Source: Sepiola atlantica
Lineage: Eukaryota > Mollusca > Cephalopoda > Sepiida > Sepiolidae
Length of the DNA: 64,000 nucleotides
Direction of reading: 5' to 3'
NCBI GenBank assembly: GCA_963556195.1
Contig: OY744517.1
Location: forward strand, 84,181,214-84,245,213
Shown here in pieces: positions 9,106 to 20,540 of this stretch. The notes under the pieces are model-generated. The model made no database searches. It was given only the letters and a program-made list of their open reading frames with translations, and was not told the origin of the DNA. Within the stretch, counting starts at the first letter, position 1. Each line of letters starts with the position of its first letter. A program made the position numbers and the translations under genes.

Positions 9106-10640
9106 TCAGTGTAATATATTTGTTTCTTATTTTTTATTTGTGATTGAATAAAACTTCCCTTGATTATTCTTTCTTTACCATTTTCAGTAAAGTTTGCTAA
9201 TATTTTCGCTTCAGGGTGCATAAATTAATGTGCTTCGAAACGAGTCATGTCCTTTATATCCATGTACGAGTGCGATTTTAACAATGCACTTGTACTTAGG
9301 CTATGCATCAATTGGATATGAGGTGCAGAAGGAAAAAAGGTTAAGATGAATACCTTAACAAAGGGATCTATCCCTCCGAATTTCATCTCTTCTTTCACCC
9401 TATTCTAGGGTCATATCTTTTACAGAAACAATGGTTTGAGATCTAGTTATGTAAATTATTGTTTTGATGTCATCTTGTTTGTCAGGAACCTTAAAAATGT
9501 CTGCGATAAAGCAAAAGGTTTGTATAATATTTGAATGTATTTATTTATTCTGCAAATGTTCAAATGCAGTGGAAATAACATGATATGGGTCCTCACTAGG
9601 AGACTACACATGTGTTTGGTTTCTTTCTAATCACTAAAAAATCAGAAATATGAAATTTTCAATAAATAATATATTTTATGAATAGTAAATATTGGATGAG
9701 TATAATTTTGTGAGTTGAGAATAACAGGAGATAATGTTTAGTCGGGGTCAGCTGAGTGTACACGGATCTTAGCTCGTTCTCCTGTGTGCGAGAAGTGGAT
9801 GCGACATCACATGACTCAAGAGAGAAAGTGAGGGAGAGAAGTGGTCAGTTTGCTTGGAAGCACACGCATGTGAACTTGTGGGTTTAGAGAGTACTGAGAG
9901 GTAGAAGATAATTAAATACCAAGATCTTACTTATGGCATGAAAAGAAACTGGAACTGTAGCAATATCTCTATCATTCCATGGATCATAGAAGCATGAAAA
10001 AGAATTCAAAACTACCTGGCGAATATTTCCGGTGAACCAAGGTCAAGAGGGATACAAAGAGGTGAGCTGAAAGGGACTTAAATGTAACCCTAAAAAAGAT
10101 CTCTCAGTTGGGTCTCTGAAATAGCAGGTGAAAGAAACATAATTAAAAAGGAAAGGTATATTCTTGTGAAATATGTGGATATCCTGCTCAGAAATCAAAT
10201 ATAGTGAAAGATATTGAAACTTTGAACGAAAAATTCAAAATGGCATATTAGTGGGTTCCCCCACGTGTGAGTTTGCTCTTTTCTTTGTTTTTTGTTTGGT
10301 TTCAACCAATAATGAACCACTGTATAATGTAGATTTTTTCAAGACACTTTAATCCAATAACTTTTTACGCTTTGTGAATTTTTCGGATGATTTTGTAATG
10401 TTGCAGAGACGATATTGACATAAAAATGTTGCTTGGCACAAGACAAATGAAACGGACCGTAAAAAATATATCTCACAGAAATGTTATGTTTTTTTCGAAA
10501 TGTAAAAGAATAAAATAAAAACATGGTTATTGGAATATAATATGAACCTGACTTATATTTGCTCTGTTGCCACTAATTGACAATCATCGAGCTGAATATT
10601 TTAAGGAGACTGCAAAGTAAAAGGGCACGATAAGGCACGG
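9106..10640. other. No gene recognised
   Basis: AT-rich unique-looking sequence with no coding domain, RNA or obvious repeat. Short reading frames only. Confidence 0.5.
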
Positions 10641-10654
10641 ATAAGATATGAGTG

Positions 10655-10968
<314 letters not shown>

Positions 10969-11491
10969 AACTGGTCATTAGTTTGGAACAACAACAAAGC
11001 GAATAAACCACTTCTTGTCTTCAACTGTTTGTTTCGTTTTGGTCCTTATTTTCGGGGTATGAACAAACTTGTCTGCAGGCAGCGTTTTCTCGGTCAGGCG
11101 AGATCACAGTAAGGGACGCATGCCAGAACGAACAGCCAGCAAGGTATGTTCTGAATGTTAATGTATCTTAATTGATTGTGACTTGTGAGACATTAGACAT
11201 CCCCTTAGAGGGGAGGTATATATAACATAAGGAATACAATTTTTCAAATGTATCATCATAATGATTTTCTAAGGAGTGCAAGTTTAAACCAGATTTATGC
11301 ACATGTTTGTTACTGTTAAAAGCGACTCTATCATTTTTTTCTTGCAACATTTTTGGTAGAGCGGATTCCAAAAACCATTTGAAAATTTAAGAGTCTGCAT
11401 TCATAAACCTTCTTTATGCTGACAGAAGAAATTCATCAGATCGTTAAAGCTCTTTGTGGAACTTTGACCCGTTCTCCAGTGTGTGTCTATA

Positions 11492-11494
<3 letters not shown>

Positions 11495-11554
<60 letters not shown>
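11495..11554. repeat. (AT)n microsatellite
   Basis: Pure alternating AT. Confidence 0.97.
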
Positions 11555-11557
<3 letters not shown>

Positions 11558-11646
11558 TATAAGGGTATACTCTAAAAAGAATAAAAGGGAAATACCAGCA
11601 GAGTGCTCAATTAAATTAAATTAAGAGCGTAATATTTTTTTATTTA

Positions 11647-11712
11647 TGAATACAGATTTTAATCAGACATATGGACCAGTGGTTTCTGACAGGAAAAAGG
11701 TTGACTCCCCAT
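11647..11712 (-). repeat. Left arm of inverted repeat flanking the PLE complex
   Basis: Reverse-complementary to 12938-13005 over about 65 bp, including ACCAGTGGTTTCTGACAGG. The two arms bracket the PLE pieces between them, which suggests two related PLE fragments in head-to-head orientation. Confidence 0.85.
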
Positions 11713-11727
11713 GAGCTGGACATAGTA

Positions 11728-11794
11728 ATATAATATAATATAATATAATATAATATAATATAATATAATATAATATAATATAATATAATATAAT
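11728..11794. repeat. (TAATA)n pentanucleotide array
   Basis: About 13 uninterrupted copies. Confidence 0.97.
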
Positions 11795-11859
11795 AGATAA
11801 CGTGATTCCTTTTGTGATTTACTATCTTGATTTATTTATTAATTGAAACCATCATAGAA

Positions 11860-12040
11860 ATGTATATATATATATATATGTGTGTATCGAGGCAGCATTT
11901 TTTCTTTAAGACACGTATTATTAAAAATAACCGACAATTTTTGTCTGGCTATTTTAGTGTTGATCCCTTCAATTTTCCGGATTAAAATCTTAATCTCGGA
12001 AGGAAATTGGCTGATGAAACTGCCATAGTGTACATATTGG
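11860..12040 (-). pseudogene. Penelope-like element ORF, N-terminal fragment
   Basis: Minus-strand translation reads FISQFPSEIKILIRKI, then a stretch ending in TCLKEKMLPRYT, which resembles the start of PLE polyproteins. It lies directly downstream of the hammerhead at 12041-12083 and of the endonuclease end of a preceding PLE copy, the order seen in tandem PLE units joined by a pseudo-LTR. It runs out into AT sequence by 11880. The rest of the reverse transcriptase is missing. Confidence 0.7.
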
Positions 12041-12083
12041 TCCAGAGTACTTTCTGACCCGTCTGGGTCCATCGTCAGTGGAA
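12041..12083 (-). ncRNA. PLE-type hammerhead ribozyme core, probably weakened
   Basis: On the minus strand: CTGACGA (position 7 is the variable one, so C is allowed), a stem II of TG(G)ACCC with GGGTCA around an AGAC loop with one bulge, then GAAA, a very short stem III region AGTACT, and TGGA pairing with the upstream TCCA as stem I. AGTACT is self-complementary, so stem III could form between two molecules. The non-canonical closing pair of stem II and the missing stem III loop suggest reduced or lost activity. Hammerheads at this location are established for PLEs. Confidence 0.62.
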
Positions 12084-12161
12084 TAATGACAAACAGGTAA
12101 AGACCTGGAGTGAGATTTATAATTAATTAGGGCGGGAAAATTTAACTATGTTTATTAGGTA

Positions 12162-12487
12162 TTATAAGCATTTAAGTATATTAGTGCTAGTGTTAAAATT
12201 AATCTTGTTAATAGCGGGTTTTTTAGTTTTAATGAGTAGAGCTTCTAGTATGTGGAGTTTTTGAGTATTAGTATTATGTTCTAGGATTTTAGTATTGTCT
12301 ACGAGAAGTTTTCGGATTTGAGAGCGGGGGCAGGAATGTTCATTAGTAAGGTGTCTAGCTATAGCACTATTATCGGATAGATGCATGGTCAACCTCCTGG
12401 ACAGAGTCGTGGTGGTCGAGCCAATATATACGTGTTCTTGTTGGTTGTCGGAGACACAGTCTCCCAAAGGACATTTAAACTCGTATT
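12162..12487 (-). pseudogene. Penelope-like element GIY-YIG endonuclease fragment
   Basis: The C-terminal endonuclease of a PLE. The minus-strand frame contains the YIG half of the motif (VYIG, residues 13-16), SRRLTMHL with the conserved Arg and His, NEHSC, and the catalytic-Glu region LHILEALLIKTKKPAINK (E75). Upstream codons (to about 12487) read KCPLGDC, as expected before the motif. The reverse transcriptase that should precede it is absent: at about 12487 the sequence switches to an inverted copy of the PLE 5' end. The domain nicks target DNA for PLE insertion. This copy is truncated and cannot act alone. Confidence 0.88.
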
Positions 12488-12564
12488 TCCTTCCGAGATT
12501 AAGATTTTAATCCGGAAAATTGAAGAGATCAACACTAAAATAGCCAGACAAAAATTGTCGGTTA

Positions 12565-12572
<8 letters not shown>
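12478..12572 (+). repeat. Inverted PLE 5' fragment
   Basis: Plus-strand copy of the same PLE ORF start found on the minus strand at 11925-12010 (FPSEIKILIRKI, TKIARQKLSVIF). It is joined head-to-head to the endonuclease fragment and then passes into (AT)n. Confidence 0.85.
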
Positions 12573-12604
<32 letters not shown>

Positions 12605-12904
12605 ATTACCTCCATTTTTTAGATAATTTAATTAAATAGAGTTACGTATCTTTAACTATACGATTTTTTATATATATATTTTCATATTTTATATTTTTAT
12701 ATATTTTTTTATTTTTATATTTTATTTTATTTTAATTTCTCTTATATTTTTATTTCTCTTCTCTTTTCCTCACTTCTAAATATAGAATCTCTTACATAAC
12801 GGCTATTTCTCCGGTTTAAGTGTCTCACCGCCTCTTCATTTCAAATTCTTTGAGCATAGCGTTTCATAACGGGTAAAGACTGTTTTTTGAAGAAATTCCA
12901 TCAT

Positions 12905-13005
12905 TTTACCATTTCAGACAGTGCTGACGAAGACGGAATTGGGGATTCAACCTTTTTCCTGTCAGAAACCACTGGTCCATATGTCCGATTAAAATCTGTA
13001 TTTAT
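12905..13005 (+). repeat. Right arm of the PLE-flanking inverted repeat, with hammerhead-like core
   Basis: Pairs with 11647-11712. It includes CTGACGA followed by an imperfect hairpin and GAAAC, flanked by CAGTG and CACTG, which look like the two stem I strands of a hammerhead lacking stem III. Probably a degenerate ribozyme. Confidence 0.45.
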
Positions 13006-13112
13006 AAATAATATATATTTATATATATATATATATATGTATATCATGTATAACGCTGCTTTTTGGGTTGACACTTGCACTTGCGGAAGTAATACTGTTA
13101 ATAAATATACCA

Positions 13113-13114
<2 letters not shown>

Positions 13115-13198
<84 letters not shown>
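13115..13198. repeat. (AT)n microsatellite
   Basis: Long pure AT tract. The overlapping long frames are artefacts. Confidence 0.97.
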
Positions 13199-13200
<2 letters not shown>

Positions 13201-13364
13201 GTTCTCTAATATACGTATAATATACATTCTATCTCTAAAATGCTGCTGAAACCATCCCAACAGGCTTGCTTGCCTTTTTGGGTTGAAGGGTTTGGAGATA
13301 GATAGTATAGGGTAAGGTGCACGATAATTCATGAAAATGAAATGTCGTGGTGGACTAAATGTGT

Positions 13365-13556
13365 GAAAAATGACAAACGGAAAACAGGTTAAAGTGCAGG
13401 AGAAGAACAAAAACAAGAGATTTGACCGGTTTCGTTCGTGTTGTCGAGCGTCTTCAGGAAAAGACGTTCGCCAATACGAAGAAACCGGTCAAATCTCTTG
13501 TTTTTGTTTTTCTGCTGCATTTTAACCTGTTTTCCGTTTGTCATTTTTCACACAGA
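13365..13556. repeat. 190-bp imperfect palindrome
   Basis: The left arm (about 13365-13438) and right arm (about 13478-13556) are reverse complements, sharing GACAAACGGAAAACAGGTTA, GAGATTTGACCGGTTTC and more. The 40-bp centre holds two related phrases, AGCGTCTTCAGG and AAGACGTTCG. It reads as two copies of one short element joined head-to-head. Confidence 0.9.
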
Positions 13557-14250
13557 TAGATAGTAGTATATTTTGTGTGTGTGTGAGTTTTTGGTTTGGA
13601 GATAGATAGTAGCAGCTCTGTTCAAACCTAATTATATTTTCTGTGTGTGTGAGTTTTTGGCTGTATTGATAATCTGTATGGATTTATATTCCATCCATCC
13701 ACAGGTTTGTACACAAGCTTATGTGTTCTTCTGTTTTGAAAGTCGAAGTGGGTGGATTATGATTGTAGAGCAGATAAAGACAGCAATTGCACAAACAAAT
13801 CACATGATTAAGCATTTGGCTGTTTGTGAAATGATTAATGAAAGTTCTGAATTTTCAAAGATTTTTAAAACTCATTTTTTTCCATTCCCTTTCAGACAAG
13901 CGTGTACATAATTTATCATATTTATTTATGTACAGTGCAATCTCATGTTTAATGCAATTATCTATTTTCATGTAGAAAACAAGAATATATTTTTGCTTTC
14001 AAACGATCAGTTTTCATTGATGAGAAACTGCTTTTACAACCAGAGTTAACCCTAATCTAAAAAGAGCTGAAAGATAGATTTAATGGGTAACATCCACAAT
14101 GGAATCGACTATGCAGAGTTCAAACCCTGTTTAATTATGCACTAATACAGTTTGGAAAGCTATCTCGTTTCCAAAATGTATTGTGTTTCAGTATTAAATA
14201 TCCCGAAATGTTTGAAATGAGATAAAACAATCAAACCAACCGTATCTTAG

Positions 14251-15148
14251 AATATTTGGCAGATGCGCATAACAGGTATGAACGCTGGCTTCCGGTGGAA
14301 AAGGGTTGAAGAAATTGTCTACGGATGCCTAAAGTGATACAACAATTTTTTTTATTCATATTAATTTCAGACTTTTCTTTTTTTCATATTAATTTCAGAC
14401 TTTTCTTTCATCATATTCTAATAATTAACATAATACAGACTATTTGAAAAATAATTTATATGATTGTTTTCAAAACTTTAAAAAACATTTTCATTGAAAA
14501 AAATAAACAAAAGAGAATAATCTTTTTTTTTCAAGAAATAATGTTTTTGAGCAACGGAATGTGATTTTTTTTTTATTCAATGTTTTTTTTTTTAATATTT
14601 AGTGAAAATAATGTTTTTTGGGAGGGTTAGGGTTTACGGTTAGGGTTTAGGGTTAGGGTTAGGGGTTAGGGGTTAGGGTTAGGGTTAGGGTTAGGGTTTA
14701 GGGTTTAGGGTTTAGGGTTTAGGGTTAGGGTTAGGGTTTATGGGTTAGGGTTTAGGGTTTAGGGTTAGGTTTAGGGTTTAGGGTTAGGGTTAGGGCATTT
14801 CCATTTCTAAGAAAAAAGTTTGATTCCGGAAGTTACTCCATTTCCAAGAAAAAAGGTTTTCATTATTATTACACAAAAAAATGTTTTGAAAACCATCAAA
14901 TAAAAACAAATAAATTATATTTTCAAATAGTCGGTATTATGTTAATTATTAGATTATGATGAAAGAAAAGTCTGAAATTAATATGACAAAAAGGAAAGTC
15001 TGAAATTAATATGAAAAAAAGAAAAGTCTGAAATTAATATGAATAAAAAAAATTGTTGTATTACTTTCAGGCATCCGTAGACAATTTCTTCAACCCTTTT
15101 CCATCGGAAGCCAGCGTTCATACCTGTTATGCACATCTGCCGAATATT
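14251..15148. mobile_element. Fold-back element with telomeric repeats in the loop
   Basis: Arms 14251-14480 and about 14885-15148 are reverse complements, with outer ends sharing GGCAGATG, CATAACAGGTATGAACGCTGG and GAAGAAATTGTCTACGGATG. Each arm carries internal copies of TTAATTTCAGACTTTTCTTT (two on the left, three on the right). The loop holds about 170 bp of degenerate TTAGGG repeat. No reading frame for a transposase is present. This is the structure of a non-autonomous fold-back or MITE-like element. I see no clear target duplication. Confidence 0.8.
14622..14795 (+). repeat. Interstitial telomeric repeat (TTAGGG, degenerate)
   Basis: About 28 units of TTAGGG mixed with TTTAGGG and GGTTAGGGG variants, in the loop of the surrounding fold-back element. 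Confidence 0.95.
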
Positions 15149-15149
15149 T

Positions 15150-16090
15150 TTTTATTATCCCACTATTTTGGATTATTTGGTCTACTTTTCTCATTATGGT
15201 TGTTATTTTCACAACGTTTCAGCTGATGTAAACGTCAACCTTCTTCGAGTGGAAATTTTTGAACTTTTCATACTAGAACTGTTCTCTAAACTTTTGGAGG
15301 TTTATGTTTCAACCAGTGGCTTGCAGAGGTCTAGTAATACCTGGTGTCAACTCTTTGATTGCATGCTTCAAAGACTCAAATTTAACTCCTTATACTGAGA
15401 AATATTATGAGAAAGGGAGATAGTTTGAATATAAGTCGATGAGCCTCCCCCCCCCCCCCAATGTGTACGCTTCCTTTCTCTGCATGCCTCTGGGTTAAAT
15501 CCTTACGACAAACGATAGTAACAAAGAATTTTCCACTCTATAATAAAGCTCAATGTATATTTATTTGTATATTTATATATAAATAAATATATGTACTTCC
15601 ATCTCATCATGCAAAAGTTAGTGAGTAAAACATGTGTTTTTTCTAGCCCCCGGACGAAACCATTTCAAGTGGTGAGGAGAAGCGAGAAAGCAAATAGAAA
15701 ATCAGACAATCCCCTGAGACTCACCTCATTGCCTGAAATACATTTGGAAAGAAATCCTTCACTCTATAATAAAAAAAAATCAACAGTGTTTTTCTTTTCT
15801 TTAGGTCACAGAAATGATAATTTATATATAAAAAAAATTAAATTAATAACGCAATTTTATGATTTTATATGGATACTTTAGTAATATATCTAGATAAATA
15901 GTGAATGCGAACACTAGCAAAGCATTATTTTTTTCCGGCATTTTTGATAGAGGGTGCACGCTAGTAACATAATTAAAATTTCTACCTGGTCATGGCTGAC
16001 GGAACAAGAACAATCTTCCCACGTGGTAGGGTTCAGTTCGAAATTCTGTTTACGTTCCAAAGTTTGACATAAAGATTCCCAAGTTTTAAA
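15150..16090. other. No gene recognised
   Basis: Contains a C-run at 15448-15459 and short reading frames of 89 and 96 codons without family features. AT-rich and otherwise featureless. Confidence 0.45.
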
Positions 16091-16094
16091 AGAT

Positions 16095-16135
16095 GCACCT
16101 AAAGAAGGCCGAAGTTTATATCGGCCGAAATGTTG
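16095..16135 (+). other. Hairpin followed by GAAA, degenerate hammerhead-like motif
   Basis: GGCCGA at 16107-16112 pairs with TCGGCC at 16121-16126, followed directly by GAAATG. The preceding CTAAAGAA at 16099 occupies the place of a hammerhead CTGATGA but differs at key bases. Probably a decayed ribozyme or a PLE-derived end, not functional. Confidence 0.35.
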
Positions 16136-16199
16136 TGAAAATAACGAAGATGAGAATAGTAGTCGAATAATCCAAATTAATTTTTTTTTTTAACATAGT

Positions 16200-16535
16200 T
16201 CACCACAAACAAGGCAGGCCGCCACTGTAGACGTAAGGGGCTACTGAGAAAAAAAGGGTGAAGGATTGGGGAAGGGTCAACCTAAATTGGGATCTGCGCA
16301 GAGCGATGTCTGTTTACATTAGTTTTACATTTCTACATGTCAGTACCGTCGGGGAAACAGGGGGCAGGGAGGGAGTTCCAGAGGCCAGCAACATGAGGAA
16401 ATAAGCTATTTGAGTAGAAAGCTCTCTGGCATCTGGGGACCTCCACAGTGAATGGATGGGATTTAGTTGATTGTCGAGTTGGTCTAGTGAATTTATGTCG
16501 AGGGGGCACCAGAGTAGCCAATTATTAATTCTCAT
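16200..16535 (-). pseudogene. LINE 3' end (family L-A), inverted copy
   Basis: The minus-strand frame reads LVPPRHKFTRPTRQSTKSHP, RAFYSNSLFPHVAGLWNSLP and CFPDGTDM, the conserved C-terminus of a Jockey/CR1-like reverse transcriptase followed by its 3' UTR. The copy at 24245-24560 has the same protein end and UTR. After TDM this copy is frameshifted relative to it. Only the terminal region is present. Confidence 0.85.
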
Positions 16536-17316
16536 TTTAAAATTTCTTAAACTATTTTCTTTTTTTAAAATATCAGAATCAGGATTTGATCCTTACGTAA
16601 TGAATTTAAAGCAACTTATCTCAATGGACTTAAACCTTTTTGGAATAAAAATTAAAAACTAGTCATTTCGAGCCTACCATAATTTCTAGTAATTAAATCT
16701 TGTACATCTGATTGGATGGGCCATTTGCTGAGATAAGATGAATGTCAACTTTTGTCAGCTCCCTTACGATGTCACATGAATCTGTAGGTTGCTACTGGGG
16801 CACAAGCTGGTATTTGATCAGTATCACCTGAATCCCTTGTGTGAAGATGTCTGATGTTGATGATTCCGGGCATATATCATCAGCATAGATATAGCTTTGA
16901 ACATTTGAACGATATATTTTACAAAATACTAAACTATCTATTAGCTGTGTATATAACTAACTAATTGTTGATACATGGGGATCAAATTAATAAAATAAAC
17001 ATATCTTTCATATTCTTATATGATGGTGTCAAAGTGACTATATTGTATATTTTAGGGGAAATGATTGTTGAATAGAGACTAGTCCTTTGCTGTTATTCTG
17101 CTAAAAGCCACAATTGTCTTTCTGTGAGATTTATTTAAACCAAGATTATCTATTATAAATATACATAAAGAGAATTTTTATCTAAAGTATGATACCACAA
17201 ATATGCTCTCACACGTAGAATGTATTCAACAATAATTTGAAATTAATAATTGGTTATTGTTAGCAAAATCAGTTCGAAAAATTAAATTAAGACTGTTGAA
17301 ATAATATGTTTATTAC

Positions 17317-17935
17317 AATTACAAATATTTTATTGATCTCATATGTAAAGTAAATATTTTATTGATCTCATATGTAAAGTAACTATTTTATATTGATCTC
17401 ATATGTAAAGTATCTTTTTATTGATCTCATATGTAAAGTAAATATTTTATTGTACTCATATGTAAAGTATTTTTTTATTGATCTCATATGTAAAGTAAAT
17501 ATTTTATTGATCTTATATGTAAAGTAAATATTTAATTGATCTCATATGTAAAGTAAATATTTTATTGATCTCATATGTAAAGTAAATATTTATTGATCTC
17601 ATATGTAAAGTAAATATTTTATTGATCTAATATGTAAAGTAAATATTTATTGATCTCATATGTAAAGAAAATATTTCATTGATCTCATATATAAAGTAAA
17701 TATGTTATTGATCTCATATGTAAAGTATTTTTTTTATTGATCTCATATGTATAGTAAATATTTTATTGATCTCATATGTAAAGTAAATATTTTATTGATC
17801 TCATATGTATAGTATATATTTTATTGATCTCATATGTAAAGTAATTTTTTTATTGATCTCATATATAAAGTAAATATTTTATTGATCTCATATGTAAAGT
17901 AAATATTTTATTGATCTAATATAGAAAGTAAAGAC
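17317..17935. repeat. 29-bp minisatellite, about 21 copies
   Basis: Unit built on TTGATCTCATATGTAAAGTA plus an ATATTTTA spacer, with small length changes in the T/A part. Each unit carries the palindrome CATATG. Confidence 0.95.
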
Positions 17936-18360
17936 TAGAATTATCCTCTGCATTTAACAGGAATAGCTTTAAAAACAAAATGTAGCCGAATAAAATGATT
18001 CGTCAGTTATTTGGGCCAATTTTTGGTGCATGCTTTCAAAAAAACAAAATTTTATTTTTAATCCATTTGTTCGTTTTAGATATTTAGTCCTGCTCAATAT
18101 TTCATTTTTTTTTCTTAGTCATACATAAAGAAAGTCAGAGGATTTTTCACCCTCTAATTTCCATCTGTGCTCCTGCCACCCATTTCACCACTAGCAAATA
18201 TTTAGTAAGAGACATATTTTCCATTTTATCGCTTTGAAATATAAGTCTTATGACATTACTAAAACAAAAATTCCACCTTTAATCCGAGTATGTCAGCTTT
18301 CGGATAAACACTTACATTAGTTTTAAAAAAATATTTAATTTCTTTTATTTTTACTGTTAT

Positions 18361-18440
18361 AGATGACACACTTGATTTCCGTGACCTTGCCGTGACAACG
18401 ATCGGGCAGGTCGCTGAAGCGCCCGAGCGCTGACGGAATA
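18361..18440. repeat. GC-rich short repeat, copy 1
   Basis: Shares ACGATCGGGCAGGTCG and AAGCGCCCGAG with 19178-19230. GC-rich against an AT-rich background, with potential CGGGC/GCCCG pairing. Confidence 0.75.
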
Positions 18441-18556
18441 ATATCATTTTTTCTTTTTTTTATCTTATAAAGACATTGACAAAATTTTCCCCCCTCCCCC
18501 AAAAAAAGACAACATTATTTTCACAAAAAAAAAATGATTTTAATCTATGTATTTTT

Positions 18557-18985
18557 TCTTTGAATTTATTCCTTTTATATTAGTGTCTGCCAGTTTCCAG
18601 TTAGAGCTTGGCAGTTTGAATGCAGGGCTTAGCTATTGCTAAGAACAGAAAGCCCTAACCCTAACGGGTACCCTAGACCCTAACCCCGAACCATTTTTCT
18701 TTCTTTCTTTGTTTTATGTTAGCAAAAAAAAAAACAACGAAACAAATGAAAAAGAGAACATTGACAAAATTCCCCCAAAAAAACATTTTTCTTTGAATTT
18801 ATTCCTCTTATATTAGCGTCTGCCAGTTTCCAGTTAGAGCTTGGCTGTTTGAATGCACGGCTTAGCTATTGCTAAGAACGGAAGCCCTAACCCTAACGGG
18901 AACCCTAAACCCTAACCCCAAACTATTTTTCTTTCTTACTTTGTTTTATGTTAGCAAAAAAGAAAAACAGAGAAATAAATAGAAA
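18557..18985. repeat. Two tandem copies of a 232-bp module containing CCCTAA telomeric motifs
   Basis: Copies begin at 18557 and 18789 with TTCTTTGAATTTATTCC, share the SINE-like phrase TTCCAGTTAGAGCTTGGC and a run of AACCCTAACCC-type repeats, and end in an A-rich stretch. A third, partial copy starts at 19109 and runs into the GC-rich repeat. Confidence 0.85.
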
Positions 18986-19108
18986 AGAAAACATTGAAAA
19001 AATCCCCTCAAAAAACATTTTTCTTTCTACACATTTGATTGAAAATGGTTCATTTGACCCCCCCCCCCTACAATTTGATCGGTTTTTATCTTTTTATCGA
19101 TATATTTT

Positions 19109-19240
19109 TTCTTTGAATTTATTCGTCTTATTTTATCGCCTGCAAGTCTTCCATTAACGCTTGGCGTTTTCGTCTCGGCAACGATCGGGCAGGTCGTGGA
19201 AGCGCCCGAGAGTTGCCGACGTGAAGTCATCTATAACAGC
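19109..19240. repeat. Third partial 232-bp module joined to GC-rich repeat copy 2
   Basis: Starts like the two preceding modules (TTCTTTGAATTTATTC). It then carries ACGATCGGGCAGGTCG and GCGCCCGAG, flanked by the inverted pair CGGCAAC/GTTGCCG, so this copy can form a long stem. Confidence 0.7.
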
Positions 19241-19376
19241 ACCAATATTTTTAAATATTTTAAACCAAGCATCATTAGCAAATGTTTGTTTATATCCTGA
19301 TTGTCGTCTTATTCTTTCTTATGAATTATTTGTATAGCATAAATGAAAGCACAGTATTAAAGTAAAGATATTTGTT

Positions 19377-19880
19377 TCAACAACAGACGAATTGAAAACA
19401 CACAAAAAAAACGATAAGAATATTTTTTTTTTAAATGAAGGTATTTTATATATCTTTTCTCTTTTTTTAAAAAATTCTGATGATGCAGTATATCTTCGAA
19501 AATTTAATTGAAAAATAATTAATGAATTTAAAATGCATTGTATGGCGTTCTTATTTTTTAATAATTCATTTTACCATAAAAACGATGCTTTCTAAACAAG
19601 AACACCATTTCTAATTCAATTTGCACCGCCACGTGCCACGTCCTTGACTTAAGAGACCCTCATCCCACATTCACTTCAACAACAGACGAATTGAAAACAC
19701 ACACAAAAAAAACGATGAGAAAAAAAAGAAAAAAAAGGTATTTTATATATCTTCTTTTTTTTTTTTAAATTCTGATAATGTAGTATATCTTTGAAAATTT
19801 AATTGAAAAAAATAATTGAAAAAAAAAATTAATGAATTTAAAATGCATTGTATGGCGTTCTTATTTTTAATAATTCATAT
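19377..19880. repeat. Two copies of a 200-bp AT-rich module, 296 bp apart
   Basis: Copies at 19377-19575 and 19673-19880 share TTCAACAACAGACGAATTGA, TATTTTATATATCTT and AATGCATTGTATGGCGTTCT. A third, inverted fragment lies at 47785-47870. They include CTGATGATG followed by CTTCGAAAA, which resembles a decayed hammerhead core. Confidence 0.8.
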
Positions 19881-20149
19881 ATTACATTTTGTTTAATTAA
19901 TTTAACAAAATTTAATATCTTTAATTGAATACTGTGTTTTAATTTATTTTCAATAATTATTCACACAAGTAAAAAAAATGTTTAATAAAATTCAACATTT
20001 GAAAATTCTTAAAATTTATAATGTGTAGAATTTAATTTACGAATTTATTTAGACTATCATCACTAAATCATTCAATTTTATTTAATGACCTAATTAATAT
20101 AACTAAATATTTCTATTTCATTTCTTTAACAACGGAATTAATCAACACT

Positions 20150-20540
20150 AAATTATTTTTTAATAACACAATTATTAAAATTTTTAATTTTATTTTTTAA
20201 TAAACTAATTATTACTAAATTATTTCATTTTTTAATAACCTAATTAATCATCGCTAAACTTTTCAAATTTATTTTTAATCACCTAATCATAACTAAATTA
20301 TTAAATTTTAGTTTTAATAACCTAATTTATCATCAGTAAATTATTAAAATTTACTTTTTAATAACCTAATTAATCATTAGTAAATTATTAAAATTTACTT
20401 TTTGAAAACCTAATTTATCATTAGTAAATTATAAAAAATTACTTTTGAAAACCTAATTAATCATTAGTAAATTATTAAAACTTACTTTTTAAAAAACCTA
20501 ATTAATTGAACTAAATTATTCAATCTTATTTTTATTAATG
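20150..20540. repeat. AT-rich tandem repeat, about 45-bp unit
   Basis: Roughly eight degenerate copies of a unit containing AACCTAATTAATCATTAGTA and TTATTAAAATTTACTTTT. Confidence 0.8.

Noticed and set aside
13645..13911. 88-codon frame resembling a small protein
   Set aside because: No recognisable motif, no splice or promoter context, and it lies next to repeats.
17317..17935. CRISPR-like 29-bp repeats
   Set aside because: Head-to-tail minisatellite. The short spacer-like part is only a variable A/T run.
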